From positions 186,001-250,000 of the forward strand of contig NZ_CADESW010000006.1 of NCBI RefSeq assembly GCF_902830275.1: a stretch of 64,000 nt of DNA, read 5' to 3'. The translations under genes were made by a program, and so were the position numbers. The notes below the pieces were generated by a model. That model was not told the origin of the DNA, made no database searches, and worked only from the letters and a program-made list of their open reading frames with translations. The DNA comes from Burkholderia stagnalis (GTDB taxonomy: Bacteria > Pseudomonadota > Gammaproteobacteria > Burkholderiales > Burkholderiaceae). This document shows positions 36,025 through 49,211 of this stretch, piece after piece; positions within the stretch are counted from its first letter, which is position 1; the number at the start of each line of letters is the position of its first letter.

Positions 36025-36441
36025 ATGACGAAGAAACTCTTGACCGAAGCCGAAATCCTGAAGATGAGCGACAAGGATTACATGAATGAGGATCAGCTCG
36101 CCTTCTTCAAAGCTCGGCTCGAACAATTGCAGGCGGAAATCCTCCACAATGCGGGCCAGACGACCGAGAACCTGCGTGAGACGGTGATCGTGCCGGATCC
36201 TGCCGATCGCGCGACGATCGAGGAAGAGCACGCGCTCGAGTTGCGCACGCGCGACCGCGAACGCAAGCTCCTCAAGAAGGTTCAGCAATCGCTCGCCCGC
36301 ATCGAATCCGGCGATTACGGCTGGTGCGAGGAAACCGGCGAGCCGATCGGCGTGCCGCGCCTGCTCGCGCGCCCGACCGCCACGCTGTCGCTCGAGGCGC
36401 AGGAGCGCCGCGAGCTGCGCCAGAAGCTGTTCGGCGACTGA
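36025..36441 (+). CDS. dksA: RNA polymerase-binding regulator DksA (cysteine-poor variant)
   Basis: 138-residue secondary-channel factor that works with ppGpp in the stringent response. The coiled-coil tip acidic motif DPADRATIEEEHALEL (near residue 57) is conserved. The zinc-finger site is degenerate: C-x2-C reads CEET (Cys101, Thr104), and the second Cys pair is replaced in LSLEAQ, leaving one cysteine in the whole protein. Zinc binding is therefore improbable, as in zinc-independent DksA variants of other bacteria. Monocistronic with a strong terminator; a CobW zinc GTPase precedes it. Confidence 0.92.
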   Translation: MTKKLLTEAEILKMSDKDYMNEDQLAFFKARLEQLQAEILHNAGQTTENLRETVIVPDPADRATIEEEHALELRTRDRERKLLKKVQQSLARIESGDYGWCEETGEPIGVPRLLARPTATLSLEAQERRELRQKLFGD

Positions 36442-36476
36442 GCAGCCGCCGTTCCGCCCAAACACGCTGCTTCACG

Positions 36477-36511
36477 AAAGCGCGCGGCCTGCCGCGCGCT
36501 TTTTGTTTTTC
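36477..36511 (+). terminator. Rho-independent terminator after dksA
   Basis: A 12-bp stem AAAGCGCGCGGC / GCCGCGCGCTTT with a CT spacer is followed by a T-rich run (TTTTGTTTTT) ending near 36510. Confidence 0.9.
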
Positions 36512-36661
36512 CGGCCGGCCCCCTCCCGGCTCCCCCCTTGATATCCCGGCGCGCGCCCTAAAATGAAACGAATGCGCGTCGGGCCGCTCCCCGGCGCACC
36601 GCGATTCACGCGGCGGCGCGGCGCGCCGCCGCCTCTTCCCCGTTTTTCTCAAGGAACGCAG

Positions 36662-37198
36662 ATGGAGCAATTTCACGGCACGACCATCGTTTCGGTCCGG
36701 CGCGGCGACAAGGTCGCGCTCGGCGGCGACGGCCAGGTGACGCTCGGCAACATCGTCATGAAGGGTGGCGCGCGGAAAGTGCGGCGGATCTACAACAACC
36801 AGGTGCTGGTCGGCTTCGCGGGCGGCACCGCCGATGCGTTCTCGCTGCTCGACCGCTTCGAGGCGAAGCTCGAGAAGCACCAGGGCAACCTGACCCGCGC
36901 GGCCGTCGAGCTCGCGAAGGACTGGCGCACCGACCGGATGCTGCGCCGCCTCGAGGCGATGCTGATCACGGCCGACGCGACGACCACGCTCGTGATCACC
37001 GGCAACGGCGACGTGCTCGACCCGGAAGAAGGCATCTGCGCGATCGGCTCGGGCGGCGCGTACGCGCAGGCCGCGGCTCGCGCGCTTGCCGAGAACACCG
37101 AACTGTCGCCGCGCGAGATCGTGGAGAAATCGCTCGAGATCGCCGGCGACATGTGCATCTACACGAACCACAATCGCATCATCGAAACGATCGAGTAA
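36662..37198 (+). CDS. hslV: ATP-dependent protease subunit HslV
   Basis: 178-residue proteasome-like peptidase that forms a dodecamer capped by HslU. The catalytic N-terminal Thr of the mature enzyme lies in [20 protein letters not shown], followed by VKLGNIV-like [18 protein letters not shown] and [17 protein letters not shown] near residue 48. The ATG at 36662 follows AAGGAACGCAG. It lies 10 bp before hslU. Confidence 0.96.
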   Translation: MEQFHGTTIVSVRRGDKVALGGDGQVTLGNIVMKGGARKVRRIYNNQVLVGFAGGTADAFSLLDRFEAKLEKHQGNLTRAAVELAKDWRTDRMLRRLEAMLITADATTTLVITGNGDVLDPEEGICAIGSGGAYAQAAARALAENTELSPREIVEKSLEIAGDMCIYTNHNRIIETIE

Positions 37199-37208
37199 GG
37201 ACCGACCC

Positions 37209-38552
37209 ATGAGCACCATGACCCCTGCCGAGATCGTCTCGGAACTCGACAAGCACATCATCGGCCAGAACAAGGCGAAGAAGGCAGTGGCCGTCGCGCT
37301 GCGCAACCGCTGGCGCCGCCAGCAGGTCGCCGATCCGCTGCGCACGGAAATCACGCCGAAGAACATCCTGATGATCGGGCCGACGGGCGTCGGCAAGACC
37401 GAAATCGCGCGGCGCCTGGCCAAGCTCGCCGATGCGCCGTTCATCAAGATCGAAGCGACCAAGTTCACCGAGGTCGGCTACGTCGGCCGCGACGTCGACA
37501 GCATCGTGCGCGACCTGATCGAGATTTCGGTCAAGCAGACGCGCGAAGCGGAGATGCGCAAGGTGCGCAGCAAGGCGACCGACCAGGCCGAGGACCGCAT
37601 CCTCGACATCCTGCTGCCGCAGCCGCGCGCGGTCGGCTTCGGCGCGAGCGCCGAGCACGCGAACGACGACAACAACACGACCCGCCAGACGTTCCGCAAG
37701 CGCCTGCGCGAAGGCCAGCTCGACGACAAGGAAGTCGAGCTCGACCTCGAGCAGCAGACGATCGGCATGGACATCATGGCGCCGCCCGGGATGGAAGAGA
37801 TGACCGAGCAGATCCGCTCGATGTTCTCGAACCTCGGCGGCGGCAAGAAGCAGCGCCGCAAGGTGAAGATCAAGGAGGCGCTGAAGCTGCTGACCGACGA
37901 GGAAGCGGCGAAGATGCTCAACGAAGAGGAAGTGAAGACGAAGGCCGTGCAGAACGTCGAGCAGAACGGCATCGTGTTCCTCGACGAGATCGACAAGATC
38001 ACGTCGCGCAACAACGAAGGCAGCGGCGGCGAAGTGTCGCGCCAGGGCGTGCAGCGCGACCTGCTGCCGCTCGTCGAGGGCACGACGATCAACACGAAGT
38101 ACGGGATGGTGAAGACCGATCACATCCTGTTCATCGCGAGCGGCGCGTTCCACCTCGCGAAGCCGAGCGACCTGATTCCGGAGCTGCAGGGGCGCTTTCC
38201 GATCCGCGTCGAGCTGGAATCGCTGTCGGTGAAGGATTTCGAGGCGATCCTGGTCGCGACCGACGCCAGCCTCGTCAAGCAGTACCAGGCGCTGCTCGCG
38301 ACCGAGGACGTGGCGCTCGACTTCGCCGAAGACGGCATCCGCCGCCTCGCGGAAATCGCGTACTCGGTCAACGAGAAGACCGAGAACATCGGCGCGCGCC
38401 GCCTGTACACGGTGATCGAGAAGCTGCTCGAGGAAGTGTCGTTCGCGGCCGGCAACCACGCCGGCGAGCGCGTGACGATCGATGCGAAGTATGTCGAGCG
38501 TGCGCTCGGCGAGGTGTCGCAGGACGAGGATCTGTCGCGCTACGTGCTGTAA
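37209..38552 (+). CDS. hslU: ATP-dependent protease ATPase subunit HslU
   Basis: 447-residue AAA+ unfoldase of the HslUV heat-shock protease. Walker [18 protein letters not shown] lies near residue 57, the pore motif in the GYVGRD block near 91, Walker [11 protein letters not shown] near 256, and sensor 2 [18 protein letters not shown] near 397. The conserved C-terminal YVL tail that inserts into HslV is present (LSRYVL). The start at 37209 gives [20 protein letters not shown] strong terminator follows. Confidence 0.97.
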   Translation: MSTMTPAEIVSELDKHIIGQNKAKKAVAVALRNRWRRQQVADPLRTEITPKNILMIGPTGVGKTEIARRLAKLADAPFIKIEATKFTEVGYVGRDVDSIVRDLIEISVKQTREAEMRKVRSKATDQAEDRILDILLPQPRAVGFGASAEHANDDNNTTRQTFRKRLREGQLDDKEVELDLEQQTIGMDIMAPPGMEEMTEQIRSMFSNLGGGKKQRRKVKIKEALKLLTDEEAAKMLNEEEVKTKAVQNVEQNGIVFLDEIDKITSRNNEGSGGEVSRQGVQRDLLPLVEGTTINTKYGMVKTDHILFIASGAFHLAKPSDLIPELQGRFPIRVELESLSVKDFEAILVATDASLVKQYQALLATEDVALDFAEDGIRRLAEIAYSVNEKTENIGARRLYTVIEKLLEEVSFAAGNHAGERVTIDAKYVERALGEVSQDEDLSRYVL

Positions 38553-38578
38553 CGCGGCGCGCGGCATCGAACGAAAAA

Positions 38579-38611
38579 CGGGCGGCCCCGGCGGGGCCGC
38601 CCGTTTTTTCA
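38579..38611 (+). terminator. Rho-independent terminator after hslVU
   Basis: A 12-bp GC-rich stem ACGGGCGGCCCC / GGGGCCGCCCGT with a GGC loop runs directly into TTTTTT. Confidence 0.93.
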
Positions 38612-38793
38612 TGGGCGCGTGCAATTTGGAACGCGTCCGATGGCCGGCACCCGGGAGGGCTCCTAGAATCGGGATTCCCCTGGCCACGAACCGGCGCCAT
38701 CGCCGCCGCCCCTCCATGATCATCTACCCGTCCATCGCCGGCCGATTCGTGCCGGCCTTGCGCACCCTGACGCCGGCCGAGATCCGATAGATC

Positions 38794-39078
38794 ATGCGGC
38801 GAATCAGGCAGGATTCGCTGCACCGTTACCACGTCGCGTTTGCGCTCGCGTGGCTCGGCGCGCTCGCGGGTATCGCGCTCACGGCCGTGCCGGTGCATGT
38901 CGGCATCTCCTTCGTCGCGCGCTGCGCGTCGGTGAAGCCGTGGCCAATGGCCGTCGCCGCCGTGACCGGCGGGCTCGCGCCGCTGCTCGCAAACGTCTTC
39001 TACTCGGCGCTGATCGCGCACCTGCTCAAACGCGACATCGTCGCCCGCATCGCGCGGGACCAGCGGCCGCCCGGATGA
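38794..39078 (+). CDS. small two-helix membrane protein, unknown
   Basis: 94-residue protein with two hydrophobic segments (VAFALAWLGALAGIALTAVP near residue 14; MAVAAVTGGLAPLLANVFYS near 52) and basic termini. No family recognised. The ribosome-binding site is weak. A 24-codon frame (38716-38790) ends 3 bp upstream and might couple its translation. Confidence 0.5.
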   Translation: MRRIRQDSLHRYHVAFALAWLGALAGIALTAVPVHVGISFVARCASVKPWPMAVAAVTGGLAPLLANVFYSALIAHLLKRDIVARIARDQRPPG

Positions 39079-39093
39079 AGCGCCCGGCCCCGC

Positions 39094-39636
39094 TTACTGA
39101 CGCACCGGCTTCTTCGCGAGCTTGCGCTGCAGCGTGCGGCGGTGCATGTTCAGCGCGCGCGCGGTCGCCGAGATGTTGTTGTTGTTTTCCGCGAGCACGC
39201 GCTGGATGTGCTCCCACTCGAGCCGGTCGACCGACAGCACGACCGGGTTCTCGAGCGCCTCGTCGGCCTGCAGCTCGCTCGCGTTGGTCTGCAGCGCGGC
39301 CAGGATCGATTCGATGTTCGCCGGCTTCGCGAGATAGTTGTCGGCGCCCTCCTTCACCGCCTGCACGGCCGTCGCGATGCTCGCGTAACCGGTCAGCACC
39401 AGGATCCGCGCATCGGGCTGCAGGTCGCAGAGCGGCGCGATCAGGCTCAGGCCCGAATCCTCGCCGAGATGCAGGTCGACGGTGATGAACTGGAACTTGC
39501 CCGCCGCGGCGAGCTTGAGCGCCGCCTCCTTGTCATGCGCCTGCTGGACCGCGTAGCCGCGGCGCTCGAGGCCGCGCGCGAGCGTGCCCGCGAACACCTC
39601 GTTATCGTCGATCACCAGGAAGTTGTTGTCGCTCAT
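39094..39636 (-). CDS. regA: RegA/PrrA/RoxR-type response regulator
   Basis: 180-residue response regulator of the RegBA redox system. Receiver residues are clear (FLVIDDNEVFAG at the start, phospho-Asp in FITVDLHLGEDSG near residue 55, Lys in NYLAKPANIE near 105). The C-terminal Fis-like helix-turn-helix is the hallmark ISATARALNMHRRTLQRKL. It starts 13 bp after regB and is co-transcribed. Targets in relatives include respiration and energy genes. Confidence 0.93.
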   Translation of the reverse strand: MSDNNFLVIDDNEVFAGTLARGLERRGYAVQQAHDKEAALKLAAAGKFQFITVDLHLGEDSGLSLIAPLCDLQPDARILVLTGYASIATAVQAVKEGADNYLAKPANIESILAALQTNASELQADEALENPVVLSVDRLEWEHIQRVLAENNNNISATARALNMHRRTLQRKLAKKPVRQ

Positions 39637-39649
39637 GTGGTTTCTCCGT

Positions 39650-43205
<3,556 letters not shown>

Positions 43206-44055
43206 CGGACGACCAGACATCCCCCACCCGCACCCGCACGCGCCCGAAACCGGGCGAGCGCCGCGTGCACATCCTGCAGACGCTCGCCGCGATGCTCGAG
43301 GCGCCGAAGCGCGAGAAGATCACGACGGCCGCGCTCGCGGCCCGGCTCGACGTGTCGGAGGCCGCGCTCTACCGCCATTTCGCGAGCAAGGCCCAGATGT
43401 TCGAAGGCCTGATCGAATTCATCGAGAGCACGCTCTTCGGCCTGATCAACCAGATCGCCGCAAAAGAGCCCGACGGCGTGCTGCAGGCGCGCGCGGTCGG
43501 GCTGATGCTGCTCAATTTCGCGGCGAAGAACCCCGGGATGACGCGGGTGCTGACCGGCGAGGCGCTCGTCGGCGAGCACGAACGGCTGGTCGAGCGGGTC
43601 GACCGGATGATCGAGCGGATCGAGGCCGCCGTGAAGCAGAGCCTGCGGATCGCCGTGATGGAATCGAATGCGCGCCGCGACGGCAGCCCGCACGCGGCCG
43701 GCGCCGTTCCGCTGTCGGCCGACTACGACCCCGCCGCGCGCGCCAGCCTGCTCGTCAGCTACGTGATCGGACGCTGGCACCGCTTCGCGAGGAGCGGCTT
43801 CTCGAAAGCGCCCGGCGAACAGGCCGACGCGCAGCTGCGGCTGATCCTGCAGTAATGCGCCGCTGACGCCCGGCCTGCCCCGGCGTCCATGAACCGGCCG
43901 TCCGGCCGGATCCGCATGCCCCCGCCCCGAGCCAGGCCGGGTCGGCCGATCGGCCATGCTTCGCGATAGCCCGCAAAAATCGAACTGGTCCAATTTCGCC
44001 CGACCACCCGCTTGACGTAATTTTTCGCCTGTACAAGTCAAGTCGAGGTGAACAG

Positions 44056-47028
44056 GTGAATGCCAAGTTTCGGTTGTATCAAGCGCGCGCCGGCAGGCGG
44101 CTCGCGCAATCCGCGCTACTCGCGGGTGCGGTGGTGCCGTGGCCGTCGTCAGTGGCCGAGGCTTCCGATGGCAGCGCACAACGCGCGGACGGCGTCGCGC
44201 ACGAAGTCGCGCCCGGCGACTATTCGACGACCGCCCCTCTCAGGCCGGTGTTTTCCGCCGTCAACGGCGGCGTGCTGACCACCACCGGCAAGACGCGCCT
44301 GTTCTCGTCCGGCAACGGCGCGAGCGGCGCCGCCGTCGAAGGCGCAAGCTCGCGCATCGAAATGCGCGACACCGAAATCCGCACCCGCGGCATCCTCGGC
44401 GCCGGCATCGACATCCGCCTGGGCGGCAGCGTGCTCGCCGAGAACGGCTCGATCGATACCGACGGCGACTACGCGCACGGCGTCTACGTCGATGTCGGCG
44501 GAAGCCGTGCCGACATCGCCGGCAGCGCGATCGTGACGCGCGGGAGCGAAGCCCATGGCATTGCGGTGAATAACGCGCCCGGCGCCATCGCGAACGTCGC
44601 CGATACGCTGGTCCGCACCGGCGGGCAATTTGCCTATGGTGTGTTCGTCAGCTACGACGACGTCCACGCGACACTGGCGCGCACCGACATCCGGACAACC
44701 GGCGACTTTGCATCGACGCTGTTCATGCCGGGCGCCTCCGTGGCCACATTCAGCGACTCGCGCCTGGAAACCGACGGCTACGCCGCGACCGGCGTGGACA
44801 CGCGCAAAGGCCAGGTCGAACTCGCCCGCACGCGCGTCTTCACGCACGGCGAAAGCGCGCATGGGCTTTACACGTCGAAGGAGCAGCAATCCGACCCGAC
44901 GCCGCTCGTCCGGGCGACCGATACGCACGTCGTCACGAGCGGCGCGCGCTCGATCGGCGCGGTCGCGCGGCTCGGCGGCCGCGTCGAGATGACGGGCGGC
45001 GGCATCGCGACGAGCGGCGAGCGAGCCTACGGCATGCTGTCGAGCGGCGCAGGCTCGATCGCCTCGATCGCGGATGGCGTCGTCACGACGGGCGGCCGAG
45101 ACGCCGCCGCGCTCCATGCAGGCAGAGGCGGCACGATCGACCTGCTGCGCACGGACGTGCGCGCGACCGGCGACGGGGCATACGCCGCGGCAGTCTACGG
45201 CGGCAGGCTGACCGTCGATGGCGGCTCGCTCATCAGCGAGCAGCACGGTGCGATCGGCGCAGCCGGCGCGATCGTCTCGCTGCGCAACGGCGCGCGCGCC
45301 GCCGGCGGCAACGGCACGCTGCTGTCCGTCGACGCGCAATCCGGCGCGCCGGTCCGGCTGACGCTCGATAGCGGCGCGCAGGCGGCCGGCGACATCGTGA
45401 ACCAACCGACCGACGACGGCAGCCCGACACTCGCCGTAACCGACGTCGCACTGTCCCGTGCGGCAGCATGGGCCGGCGCGACGGACGCGGTCCGCGCACT
45501 GTCGCTCGACTCCGACAGCCGCTGGACCGTCACCGCCGATTCGACGGTCGGATCGGTCGTGCTGAACGACTCGACCATCGCGTTTTCCGGGCCCGACGCC
45601 AGCACACCGCGCGTGCTTGCCGTCACCGGCGACTATGCAGCCCGGAACGGCAGGCTGCTCATCCATACGACGCTACGCGACGACGCATCGCCCACCGACA
45701 AACTCGTGATCGACGGCGGGCACGCGTCGGGCAATACGGGGATCGTCGTGAAGCGCACGGGCGGCGAAGGCGCGCAGACGACGGTCGGCATTCCGGTCGT
45801 CGAGACCCGCAACGGCGGCACGACCGACACCGCGGCATTCGCGCTCGACGCGGCGTCGGACGGTTACCGGAACGGCTTCGGCACGCTTTCCGCAGGCGGC
45901 TACGACTACATGCTCGCACGCGGCGGACAGGGTGGCCGGGCGGAAGACTGGTATCTCGTGTCCACGGCGAAGCCCGAGCCGCCTCCCGAGCCGCCGATCC
46001 TCCCTGGCGACGGCGGCGACGAATCCTCGATCGGCAAGGAAACGACACCGCCGCCCCGCGCCATCGCACCGGAACCCGACGCCTATCTGGCCAACGCCGA
46101 TGCGGCCGCGATGATGGCGATCCATACGCTGCATCAGCGTGAGGACCGCTCGCTCCGCTCGGCCTCCGGCGCGCCGCGCCCGCTCGACGGCGCCGCCTGG
46201 CTGCGCGCCGAGGGCCAGTTCACGTCGATGTCGGGAGGCAACCGCGGCGTGTCGGGCAACGGCCGCCTGATTCACGCGGGCGCCGATCTGCTCCGTTTCG
46301 ACGACGGCCGCGGCGGCAGCATCCGGGTCGGCGCGATGGGCATGTACGGCAGCCAGACGAACTGGTCGACACGCCCGCTGTGGAACGCGATCGAGCAGCG
46401 GATCACGGACGCCACCGCACGCGGCAGCGTCGCCGGCTACAACGTCGGGCTGTACGGCACGTGGTACGGCAACCGCGACATCCTGTCCGGCCCCTACGTC
46501 GATGCGTGGTTCATGTATGGCGCCTACGCGAACAGCGTCGGCGGCAGCCTCGCGGCCGATTCGTACCGGTCGCGTACCGTCACGGGCTCGATCGAGACCG
46601 GCTATTCGCTCCGCTTCTACGAGCGCGGCGACACGCGCTTCTTCGTCGAACCCGAGGCTCAGCTCGTCGTATCCGACTATCGCGCGGACGCGCACGACAC
46701 CCCCGGCGGCCGCCTCGACGGCCAAGGCGCCACCGACGTGCTCACCCGCCTGGGCGTACGTGTGCATGGCGTGACTGCGATGTCGTCCGGACGCGAACTT
46801 CGGCCGTTCATCGAAGCGAACTGGTGGCACGGCCCGGGCTCGCGCTCGCTGACGCTCGACCGAAATGCATTCTCGTTCAGCGTGCCGCGCGACCGGGCGG
46901 CAGTCCGGATCGGTGCGACCGGGCAGGTGGCCCGGCAATTCTCGGTATCGGCGAGCCTCGGCGTGGAAGGGAATCTGTCCGACTACTCGGTGGTGAAGGG
47001 CCAGCTTTCGGCGAAATACCGCTGGTAA
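44056..47028 (+). CDS. type V autotransporter with repeated passenger
   Basis: 990-residue secreted/outer-membrane protein. A basic N-terminus and hydrophobic stretch (AQSALLAGAVVPWPSSVAEA) form a signal peptide. Residues about 105-415 contain roughly 12 imperfect 25-residue repeats with the core T-x-G-x-x-A-x-G. A pertactin-like autochaperone region follows (about 530-635, LVIDGGHASGNTGIVV). A Pro-rich linker (PEPPPEPP) and a 12-stranded barrel from about 710 end in the sorting motif LSAKYRW. The start is GTG at 44056 after GAGG. Likely adhesin or surface factor; no protease motif seen. Confidence 0.9.
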   Translation: MNAKFRLYQARAGRRLAQSALLAGAVVPWPSSVAEASDGSAQRADGVAHEVAPGDYSTTAPLRPVFSAVNGGVLTTTGKTRLFSSGNGASGAAVEGASSRIEMRDTEIRTRGILGAGIDIRLGGSVLAENGSIDTDGDYAHGVYVDVGGSRADIAGSAIVTRGSEAHGIAVNNAPGAIANVADTLVRTGGQFAYGVFVSYDDVHATLARTDIRTTGDFASTLFMPGASVATFSDSRLETDGYAATGVDTRKGQVELARTRVFTHGESAHGLYTSKEQQSDPTPLVRATDTHVVTSGARSIGAVARLGGRVEMTGGGIATSGERAYGMLSSGAGSIASIADGVVTTGGRDAAALHAGRGGTIDLLRTDVRATGDGAYAAAVYGGRLTVDGGSLISEQHGAIGAAGAIVSLRNGARAAGGNGTLLSVDAQSGAPVRLTLDSGAQAAGDIVNQPTDDGSPTLAVTDVALSRAAAWAGATDAVRALSLDSDSRWTVTADSTVGSVVLNDSTIAFSGPDASTPRVLAVTGDYAARNGRLLIHTTLRDDASPTDKLVIDGGHASGNTGIVVKRTGGEGAQTTVGIPVVETRNGGTTDTAAFALDAASDGYRNGFGTLSAGGYDYMLARGGQGGRAEDWYLVSTAKPEPPPEPPILPGDGGDESSIGKETTPPPRAIAPEPDAYLANADAAAMMAIHTLHQREDRSLRSASGAPRPLDGAAWLRAEGQFTSMSGGNRGVSGNGRLIHAGADLLRFDDGRGGSIRVGAMGMYGSQTNWSTRPLWNAIEQRITDATARGSVAGYNVGLYGTWYGNRDILSGPYVDAWFMYGAYANSVGGSLAADSYRSRTVTGSIETGYSLRFYERGDTRFFVEPEAQLVVSDYRADAHDTPGGRLDGQGATDVLTRLGVRVHGVTAMSSGRELRPFIEANWWHGPGSRSLTLDRNAFSFSVPRDRAAVRIGATGQVARQFSVSASLGVEGNLSDYSVVKGQLSAKYRW

Positions 47029-47080
47029 CGCCGAGCCGACGGCCCGCGGGGCGCGAAATCCGCGCCTCGCGGAATTCCGC

Positions 47081-47290
47081 TATACTCTGCCGACCTGCCG
47101 CCCCCTTGGCGGCGGGTCGGAAGCGCGCCGATTTGCTGACTCGATTGCGGGCGCGCGAACCGGCCGGAACGTTGATGTGTCTTCGTCCCGGCGGTTCACT
47201 ACAAATGCGGCTAAAGAGGTCGTCAGCCGCGCATCTTCGACTCCGCGCATCGCCGACACCGTTTAGCCGCCCAGTCATAAGGCGGAACGA
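47081..47290 (+). promoter_or_regulatory. structured metX leader, candidate SAM-responsive riboswitch
   Basis: A -10-like TATACT is at 47081. A 13-bp hairpin (47090-47120) opens the leader. Next comes a 6-bp stem GAACCG (47157-47162) / CGGTTC (47192-47197), then ACAAATGCGGCTAAAGAGG, which resembles the 3' core of SAM-II (SAM-alpha) riboswitches. GCGGCTAAA (47207-47215) can instead pair fully with TTTAGCCGC (47262-47270). The latter overlaps CCGCC (47267-47271), which can pair with GGCGG (47281-47285) of the ribosome-binding site. So one pairing exposes and the other hides the site. The aptamer class is tentative. Confidence 0.6.
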
Positions 47291-48436
47291 ATGGAATCGA
47301 TCGGCATCGTCGCTCCACAGACCATGCACTTCGCCGAACCGCTGCGCTTGCAAAGCGGCAGCGTGATCGGCAACTATCAGCTCGTCGTCGAGACGTACGG
47401 CGAGCTCAACGCCGCGCGCTCGAACGCGGTGCTCGTCTGCCACGCGCTCAACGCGTCGCATCACGTCGCCGGCGTCTACGCGGACGACCCGCGCAGCGCC
47501 GGCTGGTGGGACAACATGGTCGGCCCCGGCAAGCCGCTCGACACCAACCGCTTCTTCGTGATCGGCGTGAACAACCTCGGCTCGTGCTTCGGCTCGACCG
47601 GCCCGATGAGCATCGATCCGTCGACCGGCAAGCCGTACGGCGCGCGCTTTCCGGTCGTCACCGTCGAGGACTGGGTGCACGCGCAGGCGCGCGTGGCCGA
47701 CGCGTTCGGCATCGAGCGCTTCGCCGCGGTGATGGGCGGCAGCCTCGGCGGCATGCAGGCGCTCGCGTGGAGCCTGATGTACCCGGAGCGCGTCGCGCAC
47801 TGCATCGACATCGCATCGACGCCGAAGCTGTCCGCGCAGAACATCGCGTTCAACGAGGTCGCGCGCTCGGCGATCCTGTCCGACCCCGACTTCCACGGCG
47901 GCGACTACTACGCACACGACGTGAAGCCCAGGCGCGGCCTGCGCGTCGCGCGGATGATCGGCCACATCACGTATCTTTCGGACGACGACATGGCCGAGAA
48001 ATTCGGCCGTGCGCTGCGCCGCGCCGACGGCGCGCTCGACGCGTACAACTTCAGCTTCGACGTCGAGTTCGAGGTCGAGTCGTACCTGCGCTACCAGGGC
48101 GACAAGTTCGCCGACTACTTCGACGCGAACACCTACCTGCTGATCACCCGCGCGCTCGACTACTTCGACCCGGCCAAGGCGTTCGACGGCAACCTCACCG
48201 CCGCGCTCGCGCAGACCAAGGCGAAATACCTGATCGCGAGCTTTTCGACCGACTGGCGCTTCGCGCCGGCGCGCTCGCGCGAGATCGTGAAGGCGCTGCT
48301 CGACAACAAGCGCACGGTGAGCTACGCGGAGATCGACGCACCGCACGGCCACGACGCGTTCCTGCTCGACGACGCGCGCTATCACAACCTGATCCGCGCG
48401 TATTACGAACGAATCGCCAACGAGGTGGGTGCATGA
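47291..48436 (+). CDS. metX: homoserine O-acetyltransferase/succinyltransferase MetX
   Basis: Activates homoserine for methionine synthesis. 381-residue alpha/beta-hydrolase. The oxyanion/nucleophile region is [20 protein letters not shown] near residue 140, with Asp in [12 protein letters not shown] near 320 and His in [13 protein letters not shown] near 350, completing the triad. The N-terminal block [15 protein letters not shown] is conserved. AAGGCGG precedes the ATG and can be masked by the leader. It overlaps metW by 4 bp. Confidence 0.95.
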   Translation: MESIGIVAPQTMHFAEPLRLQSGSVIGNYQLVVETYGELNAARSNAVLVCHALNASHHVAGVYADDPRSAGWWDNMVGPGKPLDTNRFFVIGVNNLGSCFGSTGPMSIDPSTGKPYGARFPVVTVEDWVHAQARVADAFGIERFAAVMGGSLGGMQALAWSLMYPERVAHCIDIASTPKLSAQNIAFNEVARSAILSDPDFHGGDYYAHDVKPRRGLRVARMIGHITYLSDDDMAEKFGRALRRADGALDAYNFSFDVEFEVESYLRYQGDKFADYFDANTYLLITRALDYFDPAKAFDGNLTAALAQTKAKYLIASFSTDWRFAPARSREIVKALLDNKRTVSYAEIDAPHGHDAFLLDDARYHNLIRAYYERIANEVGA

Positions 48437-49041
48437 ACCAGCAGGCGCTGAATTCCCTGTCCGCGCGCGCGGACTTCCGCACGATCGCACGCTGGGTCGA
48501 GCCGCGCTCGACCGTGCTCGACCTCGGCTGCGGCGACGGCTCGCTGCTCGCGCTGCTGATGGAAGAACTGGACGTCACCGGTTACGGCATCGAGCTGAAC
48601 GACGCCGGCGTGCTCGCGAGCGCGAAGAACGGCATCAACGTGATCCAGCAGAATCTCGAGGACGGCCTGCGGCTGTTCGAAGACCACAGCTTCGACATCG
48701 CGATCCTGTCGCAAACCTTGCAGACGATCCACCAGACGGCCGCGATCCTGCGCGAGACGGCGCGCGTCGGCCGCGAGTGCATCGTGTCGTTCCCGAACTT
48801 CGGTTACTGGTCGCACCGTCTGTCGGTGCTGCACGGCCGGATGCCGGTGTCGAAATCGCTGCCGTACCAGTGGCACAACACGCCGAACGTGCGGGTGCTG
48901 ACGATCAAGGATTTCGAGGCGCTCGCACCCGAGGTGGGCGTCACGATCCTCGACCGCGTCGTGCTGCACGAAGGGCAGCCGATTCGATGGGGAGCGAACT
49001 GGCGTGGTAGTCTTGCTGTCTACCGAGTCAGGCGCAGCTGA
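48433..49041 (+). CDS. metW: methionine biosynthesis protein MetW
   Basis: 202-residue methyltransferase-fold protein that in many proteobacteria is required with MetX for homoserine acylation. The SAM-type motif I is [20 protein letters not shown] near residue 27; [15 protein letters not shown] near 93 and [14 protein letters not shown] near 117 are MetW-specific. Start codon overlaps the metX stop (ATGA), indicating coupling. Confidence 0.93.
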   Translation: MNQQALNSLSARADFRTIARWVEPRSTVLDLGCGDGSLLALLMEELDVTGYGIELNDAGVLASAKNGINVIQQNLEDGLRLFEDHSFDIAILSQTLQTIHQTAAILRETARVGRECIVSFPNFGYWSHRLSVLHGRMPVSKSLPYQWHNTPNVRVLTIKDFEALAPEVGVTILDRVVLHEGQPIRWGANWRGSLAVYRVRRS

Positions 49042-49211
49042 GCCGGCGCGCCGCCGTTGACGGACGGTGCGGCCGGCCAGGTGCGACCGGTCAAGGCATG
49101 GCCGGTCAGGTCAGGCCCGGCTGGTCTGGCCCTGCCCGCGCCGCACGGGCGGCCGCCATGTTGCGCCGCCTCCCCCGCCGCCATAACGTCAACGCTACCC
49201 AGTTTCTGTCC

